Assembly (NCBI GenBank): GCA_910591455.2
Contig: OU342804.1
Location: forward strand, 13,300,133 to 13,364,132
Source of the DNA: Pholis gunnellus
Lineage: Eukaryota > Chordata > Actinopteri > Perciformes > Pholidae
DNA: 64,000 nucleotides
Direction of reading: 5' to 3'
The notes below the pieces were generated by a model. The model did not search any database. It was not told the DNA's origin and saw only the letters and a list, made by a program, of their open reading frames with translations. Position numbers and translations under genes: made by a program. This document shows, piece by piece, positions 38,301 to 50,736 of the stretch (the stretch's first letter is position 1; the number at the start of each line of letters is the position of its first letter).

Positions 38301-40299
38301 ATGTTTCACTTCCCTACCCAAATTGAATCTGCAAGATGCAAGTGGGAAACGCGTTGGCCTTCCTGTTGACAGAGTCAGAGATGGCTACATATGAACAAAA
38401 CGCAAGGAGAGTGATTAAGATGGTTTACATCTCTGAGGAGCTCATCCGGAAGGGCATGTCCCTCATTACAGCAGTTTGGAGAGAGGTCTCGTTTTGCCAG
38501 CACACTCTCCTCTGCGTCCTCCACCTGCAGCGTGTCAGGGAGGGAGGGAGAAGTCTCTGACATGACCTCCAGTGAAGTGAGCATGTCGGGAACCGCTGGA
38601 GATTGGAGGCGGAACCAATGCCGAAGAGGGAGAAACACATGCCTCGCAATCAGCCATGAAATGCAACCTGGCACCAATTGGACTGGGCCTGCAGGGAGCC
38701 TCAATAGACCTAAGCCTGCAGAACAACAGGGAGGGAGGGACGGGCAAAGGGGTGAGGGGTGCGGAGGGTATGGAGAGTGTTGTGGGGTGCGAGGTCATTC
38801 TACCTCACAGGGTGTTTTATTAATGTAATTAAACACGGGCGAGCTCTCTGGCTCTGCATCATACCTGACCTCCACAGCAGAGGGAAGGAGGGAAGGAGGG
38901 AAAAAAAGGAAGAGACAGACAGAGAAAGGGAGGGCGAGGGAGGAAGGGGGCGAGAGGGAGGGAGTCTGCAAGGGAGAGAGGTAGGGATAACAAGGACATG
39001 AGATTGGCAGGATAAGGCAAGATGAAACAAGAGAGGACAGGGCTAAGCATGAGGGATAAAAAGAGATAAATACAGCATGATGCATGAGTAGGAGGGGAAG
39101 ATGTGAATTTAGTCGCAGAATTAGTGTATGGGACAAGGCAACTGAGCCATGCAGGAGTCAAGGCCAGGGCATTTGAGGAAAGAGAGGTCAACATGAGGGC
39201 AAACAAAGGCCTCTGGGCCTGGTGCGAAACGTGAGGAATGTCATGTAATCATATTAGACACAGCTCACTACTCTGTCTAAACACAGGGCTGTGGTCTCTC
39301 TCAGCATAATAATAATGTTGAATAATATGAATATATTTTAGATAGTTTTACATGTTTTAGAAAAGGTTTGTTCTTATTACACATTGATTTATTTCCTATT
39401 AAATAAGCTATACACTGGTTTTCTTTGACAGTAGCCCGACAACATAAGCGAACAAATGTCATCACAATACTAATGTGAAATAACCACTATTCTAACTCTT
39501 GCAAAACATTTTGTGTCCATATTAAGACCCCGTTCCTCTGAAAGCTAAATGAAAAAGTAAAAACATTTTTAAAGCTGAACAAAGTAAGTGTAAACGTCCA
39601 TCAAAAGGAACGTACTACTTTTAATACATTTGGTGGTGGTGAAAATCATGGCTTTGTCCTTGTACAGAAGAGTTACCAGCATTACCAGCATTCCTGTGGA
39701 TGATGCCTACCGCATATCAAAAAAGTAATTGCCTAATCTAAAGAGTAGAGCCAATTCGTTATCTAATTTAAGGTGCAGCTGTGAAAACTGTCCAGGGCTG
39801 AAAAAACCCGCTTATTGCTTAATCACAAACTTGCTCTAAAGTATGTGGCTTGTTATCAAAGAAAGTTCAAAGTCTTTCATGCTTTTTCTCATCCAGAGTT
39901 GGCTCAGAAACTCCAGTGATCCTGCTTTGTTGTTTTGTTTGTTTGGGTGTTTCTTGATTCTGTCTTCCTCTACTTTCACATTGCAATAGCCATGTAGCTT
40001 TAAGCATACCTGGCAACGTAAACATATTATATATTGTTAGCTTGATTTGCGGGCAAATAAAATACTGGATAAGATGCTGTAGGACAATGTTAATTCCAGC
40101 ACCATTACAGTATGTATACAAGGCCTGTTAATCTGCATTTTATGTCTCATAAAGGTAGGTCAGGTAGATAGAGGGACATGTGCATTTAAATACAGAAAAG
40201 AATAGTCAAGCTCTGTAATAAGTTAGGGCTTTTGCAGAGTGTTGCTCGAGGGAAGGGTCGGCGAGAATTCACCACTTTATGTGACAGCTTGAAGTACAT

Positions 40300-40930
40300 C
40301 CCGTCACAATCCATTCCTCATCTCCACGGCCCGCATTAGACGCCTTGTCACAATAATTACATTTCTCTGTATTAATTGATGACTTATAATGGAAATAAGA
40401 GCTGTCGAGGAATGTATCAAACTACAGCAACAACAATAGCGAAGGCAATAACCAAACAAATATCAAATGGACAAATGTGGGAGTGTGTTGGACATGATTG
40501 ATGAGGTGAGCAGGTCCAACCACACACTGTATATGTTGTGAGGAACTTCTGCGGCTTGTTTGACTGTGTGTTTGTGTGTGCGTGCGTGTAAATGTAGATA
40601 TTAAACGAAAATACGAGTTTGTGTATGTGTGGCCATGCATGCATCTAGAATTCACTTTTAGTATGGCCTAGAGACTCTGCTGCTTCGAGGGAAATTATGA
40701 CAACTAATAGAGCAGGAATGAGGAATTTGTAATCCGTGTCAGAATTGAATTACTATCCAGTAATGCTTATTTCAATACACAAAAAGCCATAATCCCATTC
40801 ATCTGTAAGCTTTCCTATTGTCATCAGCGTTTACACAGCAGAATTTCAATGCAGAACCACGCAATCATTACATTATTGATATGAAAGCTCATTCGTCCTT
40901 TACCCTCTAAGTTCAGCATAGCTTAATGAG
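40300..40930. other. Candidate conserved non-coding blocks between parp6 and celf6
   Basis: Two unique AT-rich, homeobox-motif-dense stretches, 40300-40430 (cacaataattacatttctc, attaattgatgacttataat) and 40690-40930 (ttgaattactatccagtaat, ccataatcccattcatctg, aatcattacattattgat), separated by a region with a short GT run. No gene. Confidence 0.3.
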
Positions 40931-42194
40931 GTATGTCTGTTTTTTTTCAGGTATAAATATTTACAACTGCTGTATAATGGTTATGCGCAGAATGTCATTA
41001 GAATGTATGCTTTCCTCAAGTGTAATGGACTGAGAAACCATCACACACAGTTAACGATGCAAGCTCAAAGTGTGTCTATGTATACAATTAGTAATGCTAC
41101 GATGTACTTTAATCGTCTGCTTTGACTTTGCCATTTATCTTATTTGGTCTTTCTGAAAAATGTTATGCTACTGGCATGAAAAGAAGGAGGATAGACAGTG
41201 TAGTGCCACAAAAGACTGAGAATGAAAGAGGAACCTTGACCTTTTGTCACGTCAGCCCTGCACCATCCTCCCATATACCTTCTCTTTTCATGCTTTATTT
41301 TCTAAAAAAGCTTGCAAGCCGCAGTCTTTGTGAAAGGGCTATGGTATACAAAATAATTGCAGACATCTCGAATGTGTCCACTAAAGTCTATATCAATGTT
41401 TCTGTATTAACACATTCATTTCAAGGTTATCTTTACCAAATTCAATGCATCAATACATCAGCAAGCAACTATTTGTAATGTAAAGATTAATGGAATATTG
41501 TGTTCCTGACCAGAGCATGAAGTCACTCTACCTTTATGTGTGTTGTAATTCTGCACTGCGCTCATATGGCGGTAACAGTTCACAACACCATTCCAACCGA
41601 CTTCGTCACTGCGGAAGCACAGTGCCCAACCTTTAGTTTTAGCTTTAACATTTTTAAAATGTCAAAGTAGCATGCACAATGTTGCCATTTAGTGATATGT
41701 GATGTAAGTGTAACAGATGAATATGTACCTATGAATATCTAATTTACTTACCTAGAATTTTGCTGAAGATCAATTATGAAACTATATTCTTAATCAAATT
41801 AAAAGGTTTTAACCGTGACTCTGGAACAGCCATGAGGACTGTTATATCCCATTAGCTGGCATCTAGCAAAGATCTTTTTTGGTTGCTGAATGACTTCGGT
41901 GAAAGGAGTAAAACATCCAGGATCCTGGGATAGTTCGTTAGATACACAGGAAGTTATGGCTGTTGTGTGGTTCTTGTGCTTACATTTCCCTCCATTAAAT
42001 GAATAAAGTGAATGGTGTTCAAATAATGATAGCAGCAGCGACTACAGGGAAGCCTATCGTTGTTTAAGTTCTGATCAATCAAGAACCAGAAGCAATTTAG
42101 GATCTGTTCTTGTGATCCACCCACACTGATACAGAAACTGTTACCTCGGGTAAACCATAAGTATTATTTTTTTAGCTGATAAAATAAAACCATC

Positions 42195-43030
42195 AGTTGG
42201 GAAGAAGAAAAAAGGAAGCAAATCATTTGAAGGCAGTAGAAGCATCCACCCACTGCCTTAATCTGTTGATTAGAGTGCCATGATCAATAGTGTTAAAGGT
42301 CGTCCTAAGGTCATATAAGACCAATATAGTGCACTCTCCTCGATCAGCAACCCCCAATGAATCATTGATAACCCGCAGAACAACATGTGAAAACAGAAAG
42401 AGACTGAAACTACTATTATGCTCTTCTGAAAGTTGTTCAAAAACAAGTCTTTGTCCATTGTAGGGATATAAAGTAATTTCAAAATTGGTCTAATTTTCAG
42501 TTTACTTACCAAAAGTAACAAGGCCAGACCATTTCAGCACCCCCTCCTGACTGTACTGTACACTGTGTAAGACCTGTGTATTTGCATGGTTTTATATTTT
42601 GAGTAACTCTTTTAAACCTCACTGAAGGCTGTCTTGCTGTCTGGAACACATCTGGATGAAAGAGAGCTGTTTTGAATAGAAAGCTAACCAGGGTCTACAG
42701 CCCTCAAAACCTCTCTGAATACATTTGTGGGGATACTATCAAGGGGACGAGAGGAGGGCCTCATATGTGACACAATCTCAGTGAGAGTATGCAAAAAGAA
42801 TTGACCCAAAGCAATTTGACAAATTAGGGAATGGTCAAGGGAGGTCTGCAGCAGAAATTAGAGGAGTTGGAGAAGTGATATAAGTCCTTCCTCACTAAGC
42901 ACATCTGGGAAAAAAATATTTCAAGACCATTTCATGGCCATCAGATAATGCAAACATTTGGAAGACATTTCAGGTTCTCAGTAATATCACCAATATGCTG
43001 CACTCTCCCCTCCAGGAAATTAAGCTCCAT
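42195..43030. mobile_element. Degenerate teleost dispersed repeat, class unknown
   Basis: Several phrases, including the gccatgatcaatagtgttaaagg segment, cataagaccaatatagtgc, ctcgatcagcaaccccc and ctggaacacatctggatgaa, match in order a long non-coding repeat that I remember from many fish genomes. The copy is diverged and has no reading frame. I cannot assign it to a transposon class. Confidence 0.4.
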
Positions 43031-45548
43031 GTGTCGTACAGCATGTTAGCAGTGACAGCTACCTCCTATTAAACTTAAATACAGTTTTTCTTTTACATAA
43101 GATTGCTTTACATTGCTTGGACATTAGCTAAGGTTTAGCGTTCTGTGAAAGGAAATATGTATCTCAGCAAGCCAACGACTTGTTGAACTGCATCAAAAGG
43201 ACCAGTCAAACATTTTAAACTTCAACACAGCACCCGGAAAGGTAAAACAGCATTAGCAGATGTGCATTGATAACAATGTTTCAGTGAACAATAGTTTTGT
43301 TGTTTCTGGTGATAATTGTGGTTTCAGTGTTTTATTTGAAGAATAATTCTAATTCTTGTCATTGCACGCAAGACCCATTGTGTTTCTGTCTACAAAGTAT
43401 CTCTAGGATTTACTGTATGTTCATATTGGATGAATCTGCGGCGCATGATGTACGCCCAGTGCCAGCATTCAATGCCATTATTTATTTATCGTCTTGTATA
43501 TGCAACAGTTGCAATATGAGACAGCTTTTCTTAAAAGTCACGGAGAAGGAACAGTTAAAGTGTCTTGGAGTCAGGGAGTGAAGTACACAGAGTGCAGGGC
43601 ATTGGCCTCCTATACGGCTCAAGTTTTAGTTTTCTTCACAGCACTTCAGGTGTGTGTATAGCATTAAGTATGCTCAGTGAAATACAAACACAGTTTTGAC
43701 ATCTTGCGAAATGTAAACCTATCACAAGGCTGTTAAGATATTTAAACTTGATAATGGGTAATTAGGCAGTGGTAATTTGATATGCAATATTTTCTCATCA
43801 AGCTTAGTAAAACGATTAGCTTGATGAAAGGCAAGCACAATGTAAACCACTAAGACAGAATTGGTACACTGCTTTTCTTTACTTATTATGTTAATTAAGT
43901 GTTGATGCCACAGTTTGCAAAACATAAGTCAACATAAGTGTGTGCACGACTGGCAATGCATTAAACTCCCTCCTTGCATGTGGTGAGCCCATAATAGCAT
44001 GCATAATGTATATTGCTCCATTATTTAATCACCTTTCCTACCTTCACCACCCTATGTTTTTTTCTGAAATTGTTACTGCCTACAGTGCTGCTAAAAAAAA
44101 CAAAAAGGTTGTTTAACTGCATGCATATAGTTATAGTTATAGTTTTAAAATATTTTGATTGACACACTTATAATGTCTTTTAATGGCTAATGATTTATTG
44201 GAAAAGTGACAAACCCATGACACTTTATTACAGAAGTTTTGCTGTGATAAAAAGTAAATAATATATAGTGGTAGCTATTTCACCCTAAAATAAGCCATCA
44301 AGCCTCTGGTTACAACCCTCCCCAACCCGAACCCACAACATGGGAGAATCCACCATGATTACCTAAGAGCGATCAAAAGAAACAAAAAATATGTTTGCAA
44401 CCCAAGATTTTTCTTTTATTCATTTAAGCTTGACACTAAAGCACAAATACATGATTTTTTATCCATCAAAAACATGATGCTAACTTTTGAAATCCTATAT
44501 GAGGACGTCTTATTGTTGAATTCATTTGATGCATTATTTACAACACAATCCTCAAGGAGGATGTTTGAAGATGTGTGATGATCAAACGTTGTTCGAACCC
44601 CACCATACAATTGGGAGACTGTAAGAATCAGTATTTACATCAAGAAAATCAATTAAAAAAGAAACCAAGACGTCGGCAGGGTATATATAAATCCACAGTA
44701 TCACAATACACCAAAAAATGTCTTATTACAAACACTTATTTCTATTTCTATTCTAAATATGACACCATAAATACTGTATGTTCGCCTCTGGTGATAACTC
44801 TGGTCTCGTTTTCTGTCTTTATAGGCGTATGATTCTGTCATTGCTGGAATACAAGTTCAAAATGACACATTTGCATGGGGTGCCTCAATATTCTCTTGAG
44901 ACTGTGGGCCAGCACTCCACATAAAAATGGGAGATGACAAGTTGAACATCTGGAAGGAAGAAGGTGACAAGGAGACAAGTTAGGAGTTGTAGGGGCATCT
45001 GTTTGGCTCTCCTTCCTACCCCAGGCTCTTGGAGCAGAATCTCTCCTTCTTCCTTGTTTCTGGCATCTTTATCCGAGAAAGACAGATGGATTTGTTCCTC
45101 CCTAGATACACACTCAATCACATGCACACAGACACACCTAAACATATACATACCCACTCTAATGTCCATGCTTGCATGTACTGTATAAATGCACATATAT
45201 AGATTGATGCACAACCAAAGGCAAAAATAACTTACAGAGTGTAGGCATAGTGACTTTGACAAACAATTAGACTCCAGCGGGCACACTCTCATATGTACAC
45301 TCAGGGCTTGGGAGACAGACAGCTGCGCAAATATGCCCGGCCCTCCTTCTTGGGAGCTGAGTGGCGCTTCAACCGCAACAGCAAATATTTCCCCTGCTGT
45401 CATTTTCTCTATTTTCTCTCCCTTATTCATCGGAAGTGTGCCCAGGAAGTGGCAGGAGAGGTTCAGCATATTCTTGGTACTGGCAGGAACCACCACATCC
45501 CTCTTTTCCCCCATTTCCCTGCTCTTCCTCCAGGAGCCAGATGCTGAT

Positions 45549-45597
45549 TGGGGGGGTGGGGGTGGGGGGGGGGTGGGGGGTGGGGGGGGGGGGGGAG
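45549..45597 (+). repeat. G-rich tract with quadruplex potential
   Basis: About 48 bases made of G runs of 3 to 14 separated by single T residues. It satisfies the four-run G-quadruplex pattern many times over on the plus strand. Confidence 0.9.
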
Positions 45598-45639
45598 TGG
45601 TGGCAAGGTGGGACCCTACCTGTCCCCTGGGGAAGATGA

Positions 45640-45960
45640 AATGTAAATTTTGCGACGTGGGCTCATTTGCTGCAGTCTGGAGCTGTCTGATAGGACCTGA
45701 CTGGAGGCTTATTTGATTAGCTTAATTCCATCCTCATGTGGACCACTGCAGCAATATTCCTGGAACATTCGTTAGAGCATTAGGCCCACAGTTAATGAAC
45801 AATTTGTTCCGTGGAGCAAAGAACCACACGAGCCATCGTGAGCCGTCCGCACGCTTTGTGAATAGGTTTTTATATAGTCGTGACACTTGCCCAAAAAATT
45901 AGACTGGTGAACTTACGGTTTATGTACAGCTTTGTTAATGGACAAGAACCGCTTTGGTAA
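45640..45960. other. Candidate conserved non-coding block with SOX-like palindrome
   Basis: Unique stretch beginning aaatgtaaattttgcgac and including gcttatttgattagcttaat, gcagcaatattcctggaaca and gttaatgaacaatttgttcc. The palindrome gaacaatttgttc at 45797-45809 holds two head-to-head SOX-type AACAAT sites. No reading frame is convincing. Confidence 0.3.
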
Positions 45961-47791
45961 TTTCTCTGTGCTCAGATGATGCCTTCATTTTATGGCTAGC
46001 ACAGGTTTTGTGTTATCCCGGGTCCTACTATGAATATTGTTAAGTTGCATAACATGTTGTCCACTGCTGTGCATACAAGCTGAATTTCCTCCGGGGACAA
46101 TTTATAGTATTTCATCTTGCAGTATATGTTGTATATAAAGAGGTTTGTTTAAAGGTTCAAAGCTTCTCAGCATGAGCCCAGACATTGCTTGTGGCAAAGT
46201 CATTACACATTCACCTTACATGGTGCGTCTTTCACACCCTCTCCATATGTTACATTTTAGCATACATCTCCATGTGAGAAATAACATGAGTCATAACATC
46301 ATCTAATCATGAGCAGGAACAGTCAAACCTGGCTGAGGGAACAGTTTGTCACAATCCCACACAGATTATAGTACTTCAGAAATAGAATAGAAACATTTTG
46401 AAGATATGTATAATATATGTAATTTTTACACTTTGTTTTACTTTATCCAAACATTTGTGACAAGCAGCAGAATTTTCTTCGTTGACAACCTTTGATGTAA
46501 AGGTTGTGTTCTTTTTAAGAACGATTTGCACGAGTGTTAGAGCTAGGACTATTCATATATGTTTACTTCAATTGTGAGTGTTATAGTGATGAGTTATTTT
46601 TGAGGGTGGATTTTTACAGTAATTTTCCACAGATTATTTACGTTAATAAATGAATAAAAGGCTTATATTTACACATTTGTGGTGTTGCACCGCATGATGA
46701 TGCCTCTACATATAACATATCAATGATATTTTGTGAATTTGAGTGTGTAGACGATTATAGATTGTAGCTAGTAGAAAGCTAACACACTGTGGCAGAATCA
46801 GAATTCACTGTTGAGATGTAACAAGTGTGATTTATGTCACAGAACAAAACACAAAACTCCTGCAGGCTAACAGGTGTGTTGACTACAGACCTTGTTTTCT
46901 GCATGAATCAAAAATGCACAAAAGCATCTGGTGAGGGAGCCAATGGATCAAATAGTAATACTCTATTACTGTAATTTGATAGGATTTTTTATGTTTGAAA
47001 TTGAGGCATATATCAAACTGAAGCCAGTATATTGCTTTGTTTTGTCTAGATTCTGCTTTGCAGGTCCTCGAAAAATGGGCAACGGAGCTTTGCAAAGAAA
47101 AGAAATCCAATGATATGATGATAATAAAAATGCATATTGCATATGAACTATTTTAATTCAGATAATCCACAACATATGTCCCAGAACGTCCTGGTTAAAT
47201 AATATATCCATGAAATTTAAGGCTTATGAGAATCCAAAACGCTATGAGCAGCTATGGAATGTTACAAATCATTTGTAACACTTCTCAGTGATTTCTTTAG
47301 GTAAACAGTAGAATTACCTTATAAATAATCTCTTCTGACATGTGCCAGTGCAGTGCATTGCTGGATGACACTGCATTTTGTTGTAGCAACATTTGAGCCA
47401 GGTTAATCTTTCTTGCCAGCATCCTCTACATTGGCACCCCCACTTTGTCAACAGTCCCATTCAAATGAATGTGGTGGCTGCGTGTTTTAATAATGGAACG
47501 CTAGAGTCGGTCTGAAACCACTTAGGTCTACTAGCTGTTATGTTACACATTATGTAAGATCATAATCGTAATCTGCTTTTTGTATCGACATTTCACTGGC
47601 CATTCTATTTTGCACATTGTGTGAAACAGTAGCCATGTGGATACGTCAGAAATGCAAGCTTGTTAAACTGTAAACTATTGAGACAGAAAACAATTAATTG
47701 AACTGAAGCCAGTGAAAGCTAAATTTAAATGGAATTGTAAATTGCTAGATTTTTAACTTGACCTTCACTACACCGAAAATATTAACCACAT

Positions 47792-47985
47792 TTAAAGCAA
47801 TAGTTAAATGTTTTGGGGAATTGCTTTCTAATCAAGAGTTGCATAAGACGCTTGTTGCTTCCTCTTGATTCCAGTCTTTATGCTGAGCTAAGCTAAACGT
47901 CCACCCACCGTTGCTTTATATTTATTGGTATGAAAGTATTAACTTTCTCATCTAACTCTCAGCAAAAAAGTGAGTAAACACGTTT
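47792..47985. mobile_element. Second, decayed copy of the fold-back MITE family
   Basis: The left end ttaaagcaatagttaaatg resembles the end of the 31638-32266 element. It is followed by the family's ttccagtctttatgctgagc and agctaagctaa segments and ends near ctaactctcagcaaaaaag. The central part is deleted. Similarity was judged by eye. Confidence 0.5.
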
Positions 47986-48609
47986 GCCTTAAGCATCTCT
48001 GACCTACAACCTAAAAGTCATCATTTCAGTTTAAAAACATATTTGTTCATTTAACCTGTATCAATTCCACTTCAGTCATTAGCATTTCCTCAAAACATCT
48101 AATAAAAGGTGGGTATAACCATTTGGTACCTTGCTTGCTTGATCACACAAGCGTTCAGTCATATTTATCAACCATGCCATACCACCGTGGGATCCATCAC
48201 TAACTAAAAATAATTATCTCTCCCTCCTCCCTCTATGTTTTGTTTCCCTCTCTCTACCATCTCTGTATCTCCTCCTCTGTTCCTTTTATCGGTGTGTGTT
48301 GCTCTGTCTCTCTCTCTCCTCTTTCTCTCTCTGCCCTTCCTCCTCCGGCCTGCTACGCTCTCATTTGTCACATTTACAATGGAAACATCCAAATTTACAG
48401 ATGCTATCAATTAATCACCTCCGCTCTAATTACAATCCAATTAACCTCTGTTTCCATGCGCCATGCTGCAGGACGGCCAGCACCCTCCCTACTCAATCAC
48501 ACTGCTCAGAGAGAGACAGACAGAGAGATGGAGCGGGCGGGAAAGCAGAGTGAGATTTAATGGAGGAAAAACTAGGCAGAGAGATACTGTAGATAGACAG
48601 AAAGATATA

Positions 48610-48942
48610 CTATGTGGCCAAAGGTGTGTCTTAATCCAGTCCATTGGTCTTGAGCTGTTTTAACAATTTGGACTGGGTCCCTATTTTACAATTAAGGGAA
48701 GTCTCAATGCCCCATCTTACAAAGATATTTAAGACAATAGTGTGCCTCTACCTTGGTGGCAACAGTTTGGGAAAGCAGCTCTTCAGTTTCAAACATGAGA
48801 TTAAACCAAGTGTACGAAGCAAGATCCACAAAGAAATGGTGATGCAAGTTTCTTGTGGGACAGCTTGACTGGCCTGCACAGACCCCTGACCTCAACTGGA
48901 TCACACATCTTTGGGATGAACTGGAACACCAACTATGAGCCC
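48610..48942 (+). mobile_element. Tc1/mariner-type DNA transposon fragment with decayed transposase end
   Basis: The fragment starts with CTATGTGGCCAAAGGTGTG, resembling the terminal repeat of teleost Tc1-like elements, preceded by a TA. At 48864-48938 one frame reads LDWPAQTPDLNWITHLWDEL followed by EHQL and a stop. This is the Tc1 DDE transposase catalytic end, where PDLNPIEHLWDEL is the usual form and the glutamate of WDEL is the last acidic residue. Proline-to-tryptophan and glutamate-to-threonine changes and the stop after EHQL show decay. The stop looks like a CGA-to-TGA change by CpG decay. Most of the transposase and the right terminal repeat are missing. Confidence 0.8.
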
Positions 48943-49424
48943 ATGATACATACATTCATACATGTCGGCCTACGTATAAACATATAGAGGTGGATTCAAA
49001 ATTTGAGAAAGGGAGATAAGAGAGGAGACAGACACTCAGGAAAAAAAATGAGAAATGATGGGAGGGGAAGGGAAAAAAATGAAGCTCAGCTCAAGAGCTG
49101 ATGTCTCAGCGGAGGATCACAGGTGTGACTTGTGCGGAGACAAAAGAAGAAGAGAAAGCTAGAGGAAGGTAGAGAGACGAAGAGAGGGAGGGTGGGAGGG
49201 ATGAAGAGCTGTTGCTGAAAGAGAAAGAGACAGGATGTGTCCATTACTGATGAGACTGTTCCCCTGGTGCCATGGGAGACCAGACTGTCACCATGAACGA
49301 GCTGTGTGCATGTGTGGTGTCTATATGCATATATACAGAAACACACACACACACACACATATATAAGTTAAAGTGTGTGTGAACACACACAGGATTTACA
49401 CGCACATACAGGGTTAGAAGAAAC

Positions 49425-49600
49425 AAATTACATTTACTGTTGTTGCTGTAACAAAGTTTTCTTTCGTGTATTTGTACCTTTTTGAGTATTTAAAAAAAAT
49501 ATATATATACTTTTACTGAATTACTATTAATCACAAGTATTACTTTGCTACATTTAAAGTCACATTTCGTTACAAATAAAAAAAAAAAAAGAAAAGTCGC
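49425..49600. mobile_element. Possible MITE fragment, strongly decayed
   Basis: The phrases ttttgagtatt, acttttactgaattac and tactttgctacattt resemble internal parts of the aagtacatttac MITE family, followed by an A-rich run at 49579-49595. Together with 50645-50736 it could be the split remains of one insertion. Weak evidence. Confidence 0.3.
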
Positions 49601-50644
49601 ATGAAAAAGTCCTGGTAAACTGTGTGAAAATGGAACAAAGATAAATCAGCAGCTGAAGCAGAGAAGAAGCCGCAGAGATGTGAGAGTATATGATAGAGAG
49701 TTTTGTGCAACTGTGGTGTGGCCTGCTAGCTGTCTGGGAATTGGAAAATCCGTGTAGATCTGGAGTTATTTAAGATTAAGCACAGGAATAAGACTGCCAA
49801 TTTAACCCGTGAATCATATAGTTATAGGGACCATAATTATAAAGACCCATCCAGGAGATGGGTCAAAGGACCCACAAACAGATGCAACATAGTCTGCAGT
49901 TGTTGTGTCTAGTTACCAAGTGAGACTTAACAAGAGAAAATATGATTGTCTGGATGTGTAAACTTTTGAATTGTTTTCTAACAGGTCTTTGTGATCTGTC
50001 CCACCCTCCGGTTCCCCTCAGGTAAACACGACAAAGGATAAAACCAGAATGTGGCAGTAATGCAACATCATAAATGTCAACTGACATAAAACCTTGAAGA
50101 AGAAGAAGAAGAAGAAGAGGCAACACGAGTGTCTGCAGCCTGTGGAGGGCAGAGCATGGGGCAGAGCTTCATGTCCATGAGTGGTGACACTCCAGATATG
50201 CCACTTCAAATTAATCACATATGGTGTGGTTATAATTAGTATTATTCCTCTGCATATTTCAAAAAATGTTGCATCTTAATTAATGATTTAATGCACCACC
50301 TGGCGAGCATGCTTGGGACACATCCACGATGGTTGTGACCTATACAGTAGGGGCATGCTTGGTCTGGCATTGGGGCACTCCAAGGGTGACCAGGGTGGAC
50401 TGGTTATGCTGGGACAGAGAGACCGAGTGGACTGGTTATGTTAACTACTTTGTTGCGGCCTGTTTAACTACCTAATAGGAAAGTAAGTTTACGGCGCCAC
50501 GTGTCCATAGCTTTTTATTGTCATTTTTGTTGTCTGAGTTTCATGGTTTTTCTTCTTTTTTTCCGGTTAATTCTAGTGAGGCTACACTGAGAAAGGTAGA
50601 TGTATATTTCTAAATTGATAGTTGTATGCACAGCCTGTTGGTTT

Positions 50645-50736
50645 GGACTGTACTTTTACTTGAGTAATGTTACTTTAAAGTAACAGTTCTTTTATTTAAG
50701 TAGCCCACAGTATTCTAGTACTTCTTTTCACCTCTG
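50645..50736. mobile_element. hAT-like MITE end fragment
   Basis: Contains gtacttttacttgagtaatg and ends ctagtacttcttttcacctc followed by TG, the typical terminus of the same MITE type as at 17958-18180. Only one end is recognisable. Confidence 0.5.

Larger units (their letters stand above)
32267..42194. other. Intergenic, no supported gene
   Basis: Mostly AT-rich unique DNA. Notable contents are (GT)n at 35286-35334, a C run at 36585-36598, a GC-richer stretch at 38160-38760, a GGGA-rich purine tract at 38880-38990, and the candidate conserved blocks at 40300-40930. Confidence 0.6.
43031..47791. other. Intergenic, no supported gene
   Basis: AT-rich unique DNA. The block 44885-45514 has the longest ATG-initiated frame of the window on the minus strand (209 codons), without recognisable similarity. 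The G-rich tract at 45549 and the candidate conserved block at 45640-45960 follow directly. Confidence 0.6.

Noticed and set aside
38375..38828. Frames on both strands in a GC-richer stretch
   Set aside because: No known protein recognised and no consistent splice sites; GC-rich DNA has fewer stops by chance.
44570..44610. tRNA B-box-like gttcgaacccc
   Set aside because: No acceptor-stem pairing, A box or cloverleaf around it on either strand.
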